64,000 nt of DNA. Origin: Tsukamurella sp. TY48 (lineage in GTDB: Bacteria > Actinomycetota > Actinomycetes > Mycobacteriales > Mycobacteriaceae). Positions 53,017 to 60,399 of the stretch are shown here, piece after piece. Below the pieces are notes generated by a model. That model saw nothing but the letters and a program-made list of their open reading frames with translations. It was not told where the DNA came from and did not search any database. Position 1 is the stretch's first letter, and each line of letters starts with the position of its first letter. The position numbers and the translations under genes are program-made. The stretch spans positions 1,860,001-1,924,000 of the forward strand of contig NZ_BPMV01000001.1 of NCBI RefSeq assembly GCF_019656655.1, read 5' to 3'.

Positions 53017-53907
53017 TCAGCCGCGGTCTTCGGCGAGGCCAACAGCGATGACTTCCTGCGCGTCGGTGTGCACCGCCTCAGCGGCGGTAATCCTGCGCAC
53101 GGCGAGATAGGTGTCGACGAGCCGATTGCCGACTGCGTAGCCGGCACCGGTCGGCACCCCGAGAGGAGGGGCACCGAACCGGCCCGCGATCGCGTCGCCT
53201 AGCACCCATGAGGCGAAGTTCTGCATCCCCGTGACATCCAGATGGTCGGCAACGGTCGCGAACAGCGCATCGTCGTGACGGTGACGCACGCCGATCCGGG
53301 AGGCTCCGAGTTCGTCGCCGAACTGCTGACGGGCAAATGCATCCGCTAGCCCCTCGGAGACGATCTGCTCGCCGACGGTGACCGTCGTCGGGTCCCAGAC
53401 GACGCCGCCTGGCGCATACCGCACGTTATGGTCGAATTCGTGCACGGCCGTTGCCTCGACCCGCTCGAGATTCTCCGGGGATGGCCAGATATTCAGATAC
53501 AGATAGCCGGTGACGCTGCCGTTCGCGGTGAGGCCGAGCGCCTCCTCGAGAAAGATCCGATCACCCGGGTCGCCCACGACCAGCAGGACTGTGACTGCCG
53601 GTAGATCGACCCGCTCCAGCCCATCCTGGAGCCAGGCGGTGGCCTCATGAAGCGCTCGCTCGACCCGTCCCCAGGCATCCGCCGCATGCAGACGCTCGAC
53701 GGCGTCGATGCAAGCTTCCGTGTCACGGTCAAGCGGAAATCCCGACGAGGCCCGGTGCATCGCCGCCAAGTCCACGGGTCCGGGGAAGTACCGGTACATC
53801 CCCATCATCGGCTGCCACATTCGCTCAAGTAGCGCCGGGCGCTCAGCGGCAGGCGCCTGCAGGACTGTCAGCATGGATGTGTACGTATCGAGGACCGTGA
53901 TCTCCAT
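53017..53907 (-). CDS. DUF2268 putative zinc metallopeptidase
   Basis: 296 residues. Zincin motif HEFDH in ATAVHEFDHNVRYAPGG near residue 150 and a downstream Glu in GEQIVSEGLADAFARQQFG as probable third ligand, as in the YjaZ/DUF2268 family. No signal peptide, so cytoplasmic or exported by other means. Biological substrate unknown. The DNA is visibly less G/C-rich at third positions than its neighbours (for example GCAGGCGCC alternating with ACGTATCGA), which suggests recent gain. It stands alone, flanked by ~100-bp gaps. Confidence 0.8.
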   Translation of the reverse strand: MEITVLDTYTSMLTVLQAPAAERPALLERMWQPMMGMYRYFPGPVDLAAMHRASSGFPLDRDTEACIDAVERLHAADAWGRVERALHEATAWLQDGLERVDLPAVTVLLVVGDPGDRIFLEEALGLTANGSVTGYLYLNIWPSPENLERVEATAVHEFDHNVRYAPGGVVWDPTTVTVGEQIVSEGLADAFARQQFGDELGASRIGVRHRHDDALFATVADHLDVTGMQNFASWVLGDAIAGRFGAPPLGVPTGAGYAVGNRLVDTYLAVRRITAAEAVHTDAQEVIAVGLAEDRG

Positions 53908-53922
53908 ACCGCGACCGTAAAG

Positions 53923-53939
53923 CCTCCCGTGACGGGAGG
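53923..53939 (-). terminator. Hairpin terminator after LLM oxidoreductase
   Basis: CCTCCCG and CGGGAGG form a perfect 7-bp stem with a three-base loop, followed on the minus strand by CTTTA. It lies about 70 bp after the LLM stop and just upstream of the DUF2268 start. Confidence 0.55.
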
Positions 53940-54011
53940 GTCAAACCGTAGCGCTACCTACCACTGCGCCGGGACGAACCTCCGTGCGGTGAAGCCGGCC
54001 CAGTCTCCCGA

Positions 54012-54914
54012 TCAGGACGTTGCGGGCGTGAGGTGCCGCGCGGCGAAGGCGTCGAGGGCGTCCTCGGTCCCGAGGTAGGGCTCGTCGGGGCGCGGCCAGT
54101 GCAGGATCACGTCGGTGAAGCCCAGCTCCGCGGCGCGCCCCACGGCATCGTCGGCCGCATCGGGTGAGCTGAGGCTGTAGGTTCCGCCCGAGTCGATCGA
54201 CAGGTGCCGCTCGATGCTCGCCGGATCGCGCCCGGCCTCGGCCAGCGCATCGTCGAGCCGCGTGCTCAGCTCGGCGACGCGCGACCACCAGGCGTCGCCG
54301 CCGTCACCGTCGGGTCCGGTGGTCACCCAGCCCTGCCCGAGCTCCGCCACCAGTCGCAGGCCCTTCGGGCCGTTGGCGGCGAGCACGAAGGGCATCCGCG
54401 GGCGTTGCGCCGGCTCGCCCACCATGCGGGCGTCGACGGCGCGGAAGAAGTCACCGTCGAAGGAGATGCCGCCGGGCTCGGACTCGAACCGCAGCAAGGC
54501 GTCCAGGCCGCGGGTGAACTCCACGAAACGCTCGTGCCGCCGCCGCGGGCTCAGCTCCTCCTGTCCGAGTACGAACGAATCGAAACCCGTTCCGCCCGAA
54601 CCGATCCCCAACACCAGGCGGCCGCCCGAGATCTCGTCCACGGTGCCCAGGTCCTTGGCGAAGGGCACCGGGTGCCGGAAGTTCGGCGAGGTGACGAAGG
54701 TGCCCAGACGGATCTTCTCGGTCACCAGCGCGGCGGCCGTCAACGTGGGGATCGTGGCACCCCAGGGCTGATCGGCCAGGGTCCGCCAGGACAGGTGGTC
54801 GTAGGTCCAGGCGTGATCGAAGCACAATTCCTCGGCCTTGCGCCACCGCCGCCGGGCCTCGGGCCACGGGAATTGAGGCAGGATCACCACACCGAAACGC
54901 AGGGGATTTCGCAC
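54012..54914 (-). CDS. LLM-class F420-dependent oxidoreductase
   Basis: 300 residues, luciferase-like TIM barrel. Seen: the N-terminal strand LRFGVVILPQFPW, YDHLSWRTLADQPWGATIPT, IRLGTFVTSPNFRHPVPFAK, the cofactor-region GRLVLGIGSGGTGFDSFVLG, and MPFVLAANGPKGLRLVAELG. The family in mycobacteria mostly uses F420H2. M. tuberculosis has a comparable gene (Rv0044c) between leuS and ino1. GTG start with TAGGCT six bases upstream, leaderless. Substrate unknown. Confidence 0.87.
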   Translation of the reverse strand: MRNPLRFGVVILPQFPWPEARRRWRKAEELCFDHAWTYDHLSWRTLADQPWGATIPTLTAAALVTEKIRLGTFVTSPNFRHPVPFAKDLGTVDEISGGRLVLGIGSGGTGFDSFVLGQEELSPRRRHERFVEFTRGLDALLRFESEPGGISFDGDFFRAVDARMVGEPAQRPRMPFVLAANGPKGLRLVAELGQGWVTTGPDGDGGDAWWSRVAELSTRLDDALAEAGRDPASIERHLSIDSGGTYSLSSPDAADDAVGRAAELGFTDVILHWPRPDEPYLGTEDALDAFAARHLTPATS

Positions 54915-54920
54915 CCCGTC

Positions 54921-54926
54921 AGCCTA
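54921..54926 (-). promoter_or_regulatory. -10 element, leaderless promoter of LLM gene
   Basis: TAGGCT on the minus strand, six bases before GTG; identical to the leuS hexamer and spacing. Confidence 0.55.
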
Positions 54927-55038
54927 CGACTCGGTACCTCACCGCACGACCTGTCCCGTTTGCGGCATACGATCGCGGCCTTGGTCCTAGGGTTTTCTCG
55001 TCGGTCGACCCGACCCTCACCGCTGATAAGGGGTACAC

Positions 55039-57042
55039 ATGTCCAGTCCGGCTTCCGCCGCGCCGCGATCCGGCGTGCGCGAGCTGACAGTCCGCGGCAT
55101 CGCACTCGGTGCCGTGATCACGCTCGTCTTCACCGCCGCCAACGCCTATCTCGGGCTCAAGGTGGGTCTCACCTTCGCCACCTCGATCCCGGCCGCCGTG
55201 ATCTCGATGGCGCTGCTGCGCTACTTCGCGAACCACTCCATCATCGAGAACAACATCGTCCAGACGATCGCGTCGGCCGCGGGCACGCTCTCGGCCATCG
55301 TCTTCATCCTGCCCGGCCTGGTGATGATCGGCTGGTGGCAGGGCTTCCCGTACTGGACCACCACCCTGGTCTGCCTGGTGGGCGGCGTCCTGGGCGTCAT
55401 GTACTCGATCCCGCTGCGGCGGGCACTGGTCACGGGATCGGATCTACCGTTCCCCGAGGGTGTCGCGGCCGCCGAGGTGCTCAAGGTGGGCGACACCGCC
55501 GAGGGCGCCAAGGAGAACAAGACCGGCCTGCGCCTGATCCTCGTCGGCTCGCTGGCCTCCGCGGGCTACGCGCTGCTGGCGAAGATGAAGGTGGTCGCCG
55601 AGTCGATCTCGATCCCGGTGAAGATCGGTAGCGGCGGCACCATCGTGGTTCCCGGCCTGTCGTTCGCGCTGATCGGCGTCGGTCACCTGGTGGGCGTCAC
55701 GGTGGGCATCGCGATGATCGTGGGCCTGGTCATCTCCTACTTCGTGCTCCTCCCGATCTGGACCGCGGGCGATCTGGGCGGCAGCGAGGCCTTCTCGGAC
55801 GTGGTCAACAGCGTCTTCAAGAACGACATCCGCCTGATCGGCGCCGGCGCGATCGGCGTAGCCGCCGTGTGGACGCTGCTCAAGGTGCTCGGACCGGTGC
55901 TGCGCGGCATCGGCGAATCCATCGCCTCGGCGCGCAAGCGCCGCGACGGCCAGCTGGTGGACATCACCGAGCGGGACATCCCGTTCCCCTACGTGGCCGG
56001 CGTCGTGCTGGTCTCCATGGTTCCGGTCGGCGTGCTGCTGTGGCTGTTCACCACCGACACCGCGCTCGACGGGAAGGCCGGCGGCATCATCGCGCTGAGC
56101 GTTCTCTTCGTGCTCGTGCTGGGCCTGCTCGTGGCCTCCGTGTGCGGCTACATGGCCGGCCTGATCGGCGCCTCCAACAGCCCGATCTCCGGTGTCGGCA
56201 TCCTCGTGGTGATCGCCGCCGCGCTGCTGATCCGCGCGGTGTACGGCCCCTCGACCGGCGACGAATCGCTGGCGCTCGTGGCGTACACGCTCTTCACGGG
56301 TGCGATCGTCTTCGGCATCGCCACCATTTCCAACGACAATCTCCAGGACCTCAAGACCGGTCAGCTGGTGGGCGCCACCCCCTGGAAGCAGCAGGTGGCC
56401 CTGGTGATCGGTGTCGCCTTCGGCTCGGCGATCATCCCGCCGGTGCTCGATCTGCTGCAGAAGGGCTTCGGCTTCGTCGGTGCTCCGGGCGCGGGCGATA
56501 ACGCGCTCGCCGCACCGCAGGCCTCGCTGCTCGCGAAGCTCTCCGAGGGCGTCTTCGGCGGCGATCTGGACTGGGGCCTCATCGGCCTGGGCGCGCTGAT
56601 CGGCGTGGTCGTGATCGTGATCGACGAGGTGCTCACCCGCGCCGGCAAGTTCCGGTTGCCGCCGCTCGCCGTGGGCATGGGCATGTACCTGCCGATGAGC
56701 GTGACGCTGATGATCCCGGTGGGTGCCGCACTCGGCTACTACTACAACCGCTGGGCCGACCAGTCGGCCAACGCCGAGGGGCGCAAGCGCCTGGGCACGC
56801 TGCTCGCGACCGGCCTCATCGTGGGTGAATCGCTGTTCGGCGTGCTGTACGCCGGCATCGTGGTGCTCGCGGACCGGGTGCCGGACCTGCCGATCATCGG
56901 CGGCAAGGCGGAGCCCCTCGCGCTCCCCTTCATCGGCGAGGGCTACCTGCACTGGGGCGAGGCCCTGGGCGCGCTCATCTTCGTGGGCGTGATCTACGTG
57001 CTGTACACCCGCACGAAGAAGCTGGCCGCCGCGGAGGGCTGA
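55039..57042 (+). CDS. OPT-family oligopeptide transporter
   Basis: 667 residues, about 16 helices, secondary transporter of small peptides or metal chelates. N-terminal OPT signature: TAANAYLGLKVGLTFATSIP, AAVISMALLRYFANHSIIEN, NNIVQTIASAAGTLSAIVF. Further on GSDLPFPEGVAAAEVLKVGD and YMAGLIGASNSPISGVGIL are the well-conserved OPT motifs. ATG start with AAGGGG seven bases upstream. Monocistronic; a nested hairpin follows. No peptidase or chelator genes adjoin, so substrate is open. Confidence 0.93.
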   Translation: MSSPASAAPRSGVRELTVRGIALGAVITLVFTAANAYLGLKVGLTFATSIPAAVISMALLRYFANHSIIENNIVQTIASAAGTLSAIVFILPGLVMIGWWQGFPYWTTTLVCLVGGVLGVMYSIPLRRALVTGSDLPFPEGVAAAEVLKVGDTAEGAKENKTGLRLILVGSLASAGYALLAKMKVVAESISIPVKIGSGGTIVVPGLSFALIGVGHLVGVTVGIAMIVGLVISYFVLLPIWTAGDLGGSEAFSDVVNSVFKNDIRLIGAGAIGVAAVWTLLKVLGPVLRGIGESIASARKRRDGQLVDITERDIPFPYVAGVVLVSMVPVGVLLWLFTTDTALDGKAGGIIALSVLFVLVLGLLVASVCGYMAGLIGASNSPISGVGILVVIAAALLIRAVYGPSTGDESLALVAYTLFTGAIVFGIATISNDNLQDLKTGQLVGATPWKQQVALVIGVAFGSAIIPPVLDLLQKGFGFVGAPGAGDNALAAPQASLLAKLSEGVFGGDLDWGLIGLGALIGVVVIVIDEVLTRAGKFRLPPLAVGMGMYLPMSVTLMIPVGAALGYYYNRWADQSANAEGRKRLGTLLATGLIVGESLFGVLYAGIVVLADRVPDLPIIGGKAEPLALPFIGEGYLHWGEALGALIFVGVIYVLYTRTKKLAAAEG

Positions 57043-57048
57043 CGACCT

Positions 57049-57114
57049 TCTCGCTCCCAGAACAGACTCCCGCTCCCGGAATTCCGGGAGCGGGAGTTCG
57101 TTTCGGGAGCGAGA
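57049..57114. terminator. Nested palindrome between convergent genes
   Basis: Inner: a perfect 32-bp palindrome at 57066-57097, ACTCCCGCTCCCGGAA then its complement. Outer: TCTCGCTCCC (57049-57058) pairs with GGGAGCGAGA (57105-57114). It should stop transcription from both the OPT gene and the opposing gene. Confidence 0.8.
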
Positions 57115-57137
57115 GTGCGGGCCGACGGTGCGCGGGA

Positions 57138-57905
57138 CTAGAAGTCGAAGCCTCCGAAGTCGCCGCCTCCGAAGTCGCCGCCTCCGAAGTCGCTGAAACC
57201 GCCGCCGTCCCCGCCGAAGTCGCCTCCGCCGATGTCACCCCCGGTGTCGCCGCCGTCGAATCCGCCGTCCATGCCGGCACCGTCGGCCATCACGGCCGGA
57301 CCGACCCCGGCCATACCGGCGAACAGCGAGCTGAACAGCAGGTAGCTGCCCACGCCCCAGGCGCCGGCCACCAGCGCGGGCTTCCACCAGGGCTCGCTGT
57401 ACCAGCCCGCGGGTACGGGGCGGCCGGCCACGACGCCGCCGGGGTAGTAGTTCGGCGTGCGGTCCGACGGCCCGGGGGAGGCCGCGAGCTCGCGACCCTC
57501 GACCTCGACGGTGCGGTCCTCGGTGACGGAGCCCGCGGCGCGCTGACCGTCGAGCTCGGGGATCGGCGGCCCCGGATCGAGATTCATGGCCACCCGGGCG
57601 GCCCGGGTGTAGTACAGGCCCTCCAGCGCGGTCTGCTTGGCGAGCCGGGCCTGCGCGGGCGTGGTGGCCTGCGCGATCTGGGAGCCCGCGGCGTTGTACC
57701 GCTCGCCGGCATCGGCGAGCGCCTGCTGCGCGGCCTCGTTGGACCCGACCAGGTTGTTCACCTGGCCGGAGAGCCGTTCGATGGTGGCGCGGGCGTCGGC
57801 CTGTGCATCGGCGAGGGCCTCGGCCTTGTTGTTGCGGCCGCGGGCCACGCTCACACCGGCGAACGCGACGGCGGCGATCACGACGAGGACGAGCACGATT
57901 TCCAT
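57138..57905 (-). CDS. Membrane protein with Phe/Gly/Asp-rich repeat tail
   Basis: 255 residues, family not recognised. An N-terminal membrane anchor (VLVLVVIAAVAFAGVSVA) is followed by an Ala-rich helical, possibly coiled-coil segment (25-105). A second helix lies near 175-200 (PALVAGAWGVGSYLLFSSLF). The last ~45 residues are repeats of GGGDFGG and end GGFDF, encoded by 15-bp tandem DNA repeats. Such tails are flexible and may self-associate. TAGCGT seven bases before the ATG suggests a leaderless start. The gene lies 134 bp after ino1, beyond its terminator. Confidence 0.72.
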   Translation of the reverse strand: MEIVLVLVVIAAVAFAGVSVARGRNNKAEALADAQADARATIERLSGQVNNLVGSNEAAQQALADAGERYNAAGSQIAQATTPAQARLAKQTALEGLYYTRAARVAMNLDPGPPIPELDGQRAAGSVTEDRTVEVEGRELAASPGPSDRTPNYYPGGVVAGRPVPAGWYSEPWWKPALVAGAWGVGSYLLFSSLFAGMAGVGPAVMADGAGMDGGFDGGDTGGDIGGGDFGGDGGGFSDFGGGDFGGGDFGGFDF

Positions 57906-57912
57906 GTCTTCG

Positions 57913-57918
57913 ACGCTA
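57913..57918 (-). promoter_or_regulatory. -10 element of Gly-rich membrane protein gene
   Basis: TAGCGT on the minus strand, seven bases before ATG; no ribosome site. Confidence 0.45.
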
Positions 57919-57982
57919 CCGACGGCGCGTGCCCCGCGGCTTACAGAAGTATGAAGAATCGGACCTTTCGCCGGCAGCGAAA

Positions 57983-58019
57983 AGCCCGCCACCGCCGGAC
58001 GGACCGGGGGTGACGGGCT
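57983..58019 (-). terminator. Rho-independent terminator of ino1
   Basis: On the minus strand AGCCCG-T-CACC pairs with GGTG-G-CGGGCT and is followed by TTTT. One of the few hairpins here with a real U-run. Confidence 0.8.
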
Positions 58020-58039
58020 GATCGAGTCGAACGCGGGGA

Positions 58040-59137
58040 CTAGTCCGCGCCGATGATGAACTCCTCGAGCTGCTTGCGCGCGACATCGTCGGCGATCTGC
58101 TCGGGCGGCGACTTCATCAGGTACGCCGAGGCGGGGATCACGGGGCCGCCGATACCGCGGTCCTTGGCGATCTTCGCGGCGCGCACGGCGTCGATGATGA
58201 TGCCGGCCGAGTTGGGGGAGTCCCACACCTCGAGCTTGTACTCCAGGTTCAGCGGCACATCGCCGAAGGCGCGGCCCTCGAGGCGCACGTACGCCCACTT
58301 GCGGTCGTCGAGCCACTCCACGTAGTCCGACGGGCCGATGTGCACGTTCTTGTCGTGCACCTTGCCCGACAGCGGGCCGGTGAGGTTCGAGGTGACGGCC
58401 TGGGTCTTGGAGACCTTCTTCGACTCGAGGCGGTCGCGCTCGAGCATGTTCTTGAAGTCCATGTTGCCGCCGACGTTGAGCTGGTACGTGCGGTCCAGCG
58501 TGACGCCGCGGTCCTCGAAGAGCTTCGCCATCACGCGGTGGGTGATGGTGGCGCCCACCTGGCTCTTGATGTCGTCGCCCACGATCGGGACGCCTGCCGC
58601 GCGGAACTTCTCGGCCCACTCCGGGTCGGAGGCGATGAACACGGGCAGCGCGTTGACGAAGGCCACGCCCGCGTCGATGGCGCACTGCGCGTAGAACTTG
58701 TCGGCCTCCTCGGAGCCCACGGGCAGGTAGGAGACGAGGACGTCTACCTCGTTGTCCTTGAGCGCCTGCACCACGTCGACGCCCTCACCCGGCGCCTCCT
58801 CGATGGTCAGGCGGTAGTACTTGCCCAGGCCGTCGAGGGTGTGGCCGCGCTGCACGGTGACGCCGGTGGGCGGCACGTCGGCGATCTTGATGGTGTTGTT
58901 CTCCGAGGCGTTGATGGCATCGGAAAGGTCGAAGCCGACCTTCTTGCCGTCCACGTCGAACGCGGCGACGAACTCGACGTCGCGCACGTGGTACGGGCCG
59001 AACTTGACGTGCATGAGGCCCGGGACCTTCGCATCGTCGGCCACGTCCTTGTAGTACTGCACGCCCTGCACCAGCGACGAGGCACAGTTGCCCACGCCGA
59101 CGATCGCAACGCGCACCTTAGTGGAATTGTCAGTCAC
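58040..59137 (-). CDS. ino1: Inositol-3-phosphate synthase
   Basis: 365 residues, converts glucose 6-phosphate to L-myo-inositol 1-phosphate with internal NAD. It is the first step to phosphatidylinositol, PIMs, lipoarabinomannan and mycothiol. NAD-binding [19 protein letters not shown]; conserved [48 protein letters not shown] and [20 protein letters not shown]. Length equals the mycobacterial enzyme. I take GTG 59137 ([10 protein letters not shown]) with GAAGGGAAG upstream rather than the ATG five codons earlier. It overlaps the padR 3' end by eight bases, so both are co-transcribed. Confidence 0.96.
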   Translation of the reverse strand: MTDNSTKVRVAIVGVGNCASSLVQGVQYYKDVADDAKVPGLMHVKFGPYHVRDVEFVAAFDVDGKKVGFDLSDAINASENNTIKIADVPPTGVTVQRGHTLDGLGKYYRLTIEEAPGEGVDVVQALKDNEVDVLVSYLPVGSEEADKFYAQCAIDAGVAFVNALPVFIASDPEWAEKFRAAGVPIVGDDIKSQVGATITHRVMAKLFEDRGVTLDRTYQLNVGGNMDFKNMLERDRLESKKVSKTQAVTSNLTGPLSGKVHDKNVHIGPSDYVEWLDDRKWAYVRLEGRAFGDVPLNLEYKLEVWDSPNSAGIIIDAVRAAKIAKDRGIGGPVIPASAYLMKSPPEQIADDVARKQLEEFIIGAD

Positions 59138-59732
59138 CGTTCTTCCCTTCATTCGGTGTCAGTCGGTCGGCTCCGGGAGCGGAGCGAGCGGGCCGATCCA
59201 ATTGGTCGGAGCGCGATTCAGCGGCGATCAGCTCATTGAGCCACCGCACCTCACGCTCCGTCGTCTCCAGTCCCAGCTCGTGCAACTGCCGCGTGTACGT
59301 CTCGCTGGCACCCCCGGCCGCGAGGGCCCGACGGAGCTCCTCCCGCCGCTCCTCGACCTGCCGGCGGCGTCCTTCGAGGATGCGGAGCCGGGCCTGGGCG
59401 GGAGTGGCGGTGAAGAAGGCGAGATGCACGCCGAAGCCGTCGTCCGTGTAGTTCTGCGGACCCGTATCGGCGACCAGGACGGAGAACCGCTCCTGACCGG
59501 CGGGGGTCAGCTGGTAGACACGGCGCGCGCGGCGCTTGCGGGCAGCTGCAGGGGGGCCCGGTGCGGCTTCTTCGACGATGTACCCGGCGTCCTGCGCGCG
59601 GCGCAGGGCGGGGTACAGCGAACCGTAGGAGAAGGCGCGGAACGGGCCCAGCAGTTCCGTCAGCCGCTTGCGGATCTCGTAGCCGTGCATCGGGGAGTCG
59701 TGCAGCAGGCCGAGAACTGCGAGTTCGAGCAT
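59130..59732 (-). CDS. PadR-family transcriptional regulator
   Basis: 200 residues. N-terminal winged helix [40 protein letters not shown] and [15 protein letters not shown], the PadR signature; the C-terminal half is a helical dimerisation region ([17 protein letters not shown]). GGGAGG precedes the ATG. It heads a padR-ino1 unit, so it may control inositol synthesis; mycobacteria have the same order with ino1 (Rv0047c, Rv0046c). The last ~20 residues ([18 protein letters not shown]) are encoded by a copy of the dispersed repeat found near tag and look like a late addition. Confidence 0.9.
   Translation of the reverse strand: MLELAVLGLLHDSPMHGYEIRKRLTELLGPFRAFSYGSLYPALRRAQDAGYIVEEAAPGPPAAARKRRARRVYQLTPAGQERFSVLVADTGPQNYTDDGFGVHLAFFTATPAQARLRILEGRRRQVEERREELRRALAAGGASETYTRQLHELGLETTEREVRWLNELIAAESRSDQLDRPARSAPGADRLTPNEGKNGD
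59169..59198. repeat. Dispersed copy of the tag-side repeat
   Basis: GGCTCCGGGAGCGGAGCGAG and the following CGGGCCGATC match the complement of the 38-bp repeat core at all but about three positions, including one missing C. It lies in the 3' end of padR. Confidence 0.7.
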
Positions 59733-59945
59733 GTGACGCCTCCCTTCCTGCGCGGCGCCGGGCCGCAGGGGGCTGACGCGAGTGGATCTATCTCTTCAAT
59801 GCGATCGGCTGTTGTATCGCGCCGATATATAGGACGATACCCCAGCGTGTGATGGGCATTGCAATGGCACGGCGGTGTGAGGGCACGCCGCGGGCGGTAT
59901 CCCCTTGTCGAGGCGTATCCCAGCCGGGGCACGTACATTGGATCC
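59733..59945. promoter_or_regulatory. padR / DUF5318 divergent promoter region
   Basis: 213 bp between divergent starts. It has a locally A/T-rich core at 59815-59840 with TATCG-CGC-CGATA (59815-59827, perfect five-base arms) and a wider GTATCG...CGATAC pair (59814-59819 and 59835-59840). These are candidate PadR operators. The DUF5318 -10 is at its right edge. Confidence 0.5.
59934..59939 (+). promoter_or_regulatory. -10 element, leaderless promoter of DUF5318 gene
   Basis: TACATT, six bases before GTG; no ribosome site. Confidence 0.6.
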
Positions 59946-60344
59946 GTGCGAACGCAGAGGCAAACGGTGGACTACGCGCTGCAGCGGCGATCGCTGCTCG
60001 CGTCGGTCAACGCCGGGCGCACTGCGGTGAAGTCGGTGTGCGACGCCGATCCGTACCTGTTGCGCGCGGCCAAGTTCCACGGCCGACCGTCGGAGGTGCT
60101 GTGCCCCATCTGCCGCAAGGAACAGCTGACGCTGGTGTCCTGGGTGTTCGGGGATTCGCTGGGTCCGGCCTCCGGATCGGCCCGTAGCGACGCCGAGCTC
60201 GGTGAGCTCGAATCGTCGCGGCCGGAGTTCTCGGTGCACGTGGTGGAGGTCTGCCGGTCGTGCAACTGGAATCATCTGGTGGAGTCCTACGTGGCCGGGC
60301 TGCCCCCGCGGCCCAAGCGCAAGCGCCGCGCGGCGCCCGGATGA
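59946..60344 (+). CDS. DUF5318 zinc-ribbon-like protein (Rv0049-type)
   Basis: 132 residues. Two Cys pairs, CPICRKEQ near residue 57 and CRSCNWN near 102, form a probable zinc ribbon. Other conserved parts are VDYALQRRSLLASVNAGRTA, DPYLLRAAKFHG and the basic tail PPRPKRKRRAAP. Mycobacteria keep this gene just before ponA1. Function unknown; the Zn ribbon plus basic tail suggests nucleic-acid or protein binding (inference). The GTG at 59946 has a -10 six bases upstream, which rejects a 29-residue extension. Confidence 0.86.
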   Translation: MRTQRQTVDYALQRRSLLASVNAGRTAVKSVCDADPYLLRAAKFHGRPSEVLCPICRKEQLTLVSWVFGDSLGPASGSARSDAELGELESSRPEFSVHVVEVCRSCNWNHLVESYVAGLPPRPKRKRRAAPG

Positions 60345-60399
60345 GCGCGCACGGGGGAAGTAGAACGATCACGACGAAAGACGGAGCGGAGAGCAAGCG

